DNA of 64,000 nt from Opitutaceae bacterium (GTDB lineage Bacteria; Verrucomicrobiota; Verrucomicrobiia; Opitutales; Opitutaceae), in the NCBI GenBank assembly GCA_019634615.1, contig JAHCAZ010000013.1, forward strand, positions 1-64,000, written 5' to 3'. How positions within the stretch are numbered: position 1 is the stretch's first letter; every line of letters begins with the position of its first letter. A model generated the notes under the pieces. That model saw only the letters and a list, made by a program, of their open reading frames with translations. It was not told the DNA's origin and searched no databases. Made by a program: the position numbers and the translations under genes. This document shows, piece after piece, positions 63,239 to 64,000 of this stretch.

Positions 63239-64000
63239 ATGAACAAAAAGAACCTTCACTGGACCATCCACGAGACCGCCCGCGACAACGGGCGGCGTGT
63301 CGCCCGCGTTTCTCCGCCCGCCGGCGGACTCAAGCCCGCCGCGCGCGCCACGCTCGAGCTCGAGCCGACCCAGCGGTTTCAGGAGATCGTCGGCTTCGGC
63401 GGCGCCCTCACCGAGTCGTCCGCCTGGGTCCTGGCCCAGCTCCCCGCCGCGAAGCGCCGCGAGGTCATCCGGCGCTACTTCCATCCGACCGAAGGCATCG
63501 GCTACACGCTGGCCCGCACCCACATCAATTCCTGCGATTTTTCGCTGAACATGTGGTCGCTCGACGACGTGCCGGGCGACTACGACCTGCACCACTTCAC
63601 GCTCGATCCCATGCGCCGCTGGCTCCTGCCGCTGCTGCACGACGCGCAGAAAGCGGCCGGGGCTGACCGCTTCCGCCTCCTCGCCTCACCGTGGAGCCCG
63701 CCGGCGTGGATGAAGACCAACTTCCGCATGGACGACGGCGGCTCCCTGCGCCGCGAGTACGCACCCGCCTGGGCTGAGTTCTACGTCCGCTTCGTCCAGG
63801 CCATGCGCCGCGGGGGCCTGCCCATCTGGGGCCTCACCGTGCAGAACGAACCCGAGGCGCACCAAACTTGGGAATCGTGCCTCTACACACCCGAGCAGGA
63901 GCGCGACTTTGTCCGCCAGCACCTCGGCCCCGCGCTCGAGCGCGCCGGCCTCCTCGGCGACGTGAAGCTCCTCGGCTGGGATCACAACCGCGACCGACTC
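63239..64000 (+). CDS. GH30-family glycoside hydrolase (5' part, cut by window edge)
   Basis: The reading frame opens at the ATG at 63239 and is still open at 64000; 254 residues are seen. Family 30 features: QRFQEIVGFGGALTESSAWVL, LARTHINSCDFSLNMWSLDDV, RLLASPWSPPAWMKTNFRM, and the acid/base E204 in LTVQNEPEA. The nucleophile Glu lies beyond the edge. GH30 members include glucosylceramidase and beta-1,6-glucanase types; with GH5, GH1 and the transporter genes nearby, a beta-glucan role is favoured. No obvious signal peptide. Confidence 0.9.
   Translation, partial: MNKKNLHWTIHETARDNGRRVARVSPPAGGLKPAARATLELEPTQRFQEIVGFGGALTESSAWVLAQLPAAKRREVIRRYFHPTEGIGYTLARTHINSCDFSLNMWSLDDVPGDYDLHHFTLDPMRRWLLPLLHDAQKAAGADRFRLLASPWSPPAWMKTNFRMDDGGSLRREYAPAWAEFYVRFVQAMRRGGLPIWGLTVQNEPEAHQTWESCLYTPEQERDFVRQHLGPALERAGLLGDVKLLGWDHNRDRL

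Overview
The window is a high-GC, gene-dense piece of a verrucomicrobial chromosome, most likely from the family Opitutaceae. The clues are the TonB-dependent receptor whose mature N-terminus reads VVALSPFTVSVEQDKGY, an N-terminus typical of Opitutaceae receptors; a LacI regulator beginning STLRPPTMKDVALAAGVSRA; the oleC-oleD pair; a rhombosortase with its lipoprotein partner; and many palindromic intergenic repeats. No rRNA, tRNA, transposase, integrase or CRISPR array was seen. All functional calls come from reading the translated sequences, without database searches.

Layout. 1-5480: the ATP synthase genes atpF-H-A-G-D-C, ended by a strong terminator. 5506-8174: a ferrous iron uptake operon, feoA-feoB plus a 56-residue Cys-containing membrane partner, behind a Fur-box-like palindrome. 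8232-13007: nagB, a TerC/Alx-type transporter and two coupled amidohydrolases, the second lacking its metal ligands. 13043-15232 (minus): exoD-like gene, queE, queC; a queuosine-precursor transporter lies at 20257. 15405-20796: deacetylase, RNase D, oleC, oleD, transporter. 20759-23319: two RNA methyltransferases. 23380-31979: an EF-hand membrane protein, a lipoate ligase-like protein, an RmlD-like reductase, a hybrid histidine kinase coupled to pdxH, an M20 peptidase and a MarC protein. 32143-41558: GH88-like hydrolase, PHP phosphatase, aldo/keto reductase, rlmN, two large proteins of unknown function and a DAHP synthase.

41614-45430 (minus) is a translationally coupled trio: a lipoprotein with a GG-plus-helix-plus-RRR tail, a rhomboid/rhombosortase protease and a periplasmic 5'-nucleotidase fused to a lytic transglycosylase. 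Then follow miaB, a membrane protein, gmk, and the NAD synthesis genes nadB, nadC and nadA (minus). From 52870 to the right edge lies a beta-glucan-type carbohydrate locus: GH5, GH1, two ABC permeases and a membrane-anchored binding protein on the minus strand, then lacI, a TonB-dependent receptor and a GH30 enzyme (cut by the window edge) on the plus strand. A perfect 17-bp palindrome before the receptor gene is the likely operator; half of it recurs in the divergent promoter region.

The most unusual aspect is a set of about ten families of inverted-repeat elements. Arms are conserved between copies while the centres differ. Elements are nested inside one another (three levels at 21660-21962), several supply the stop codon of the neighbouring gene, and at least three families appear inside protein-coding genes without breaking the frame (oleC, oleD, rlmN, a 23S/tRNA m5U methyltransferase). 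That behaviour recalls the Rickettsia palindromic elements and is the best candidate here for something undescribed.
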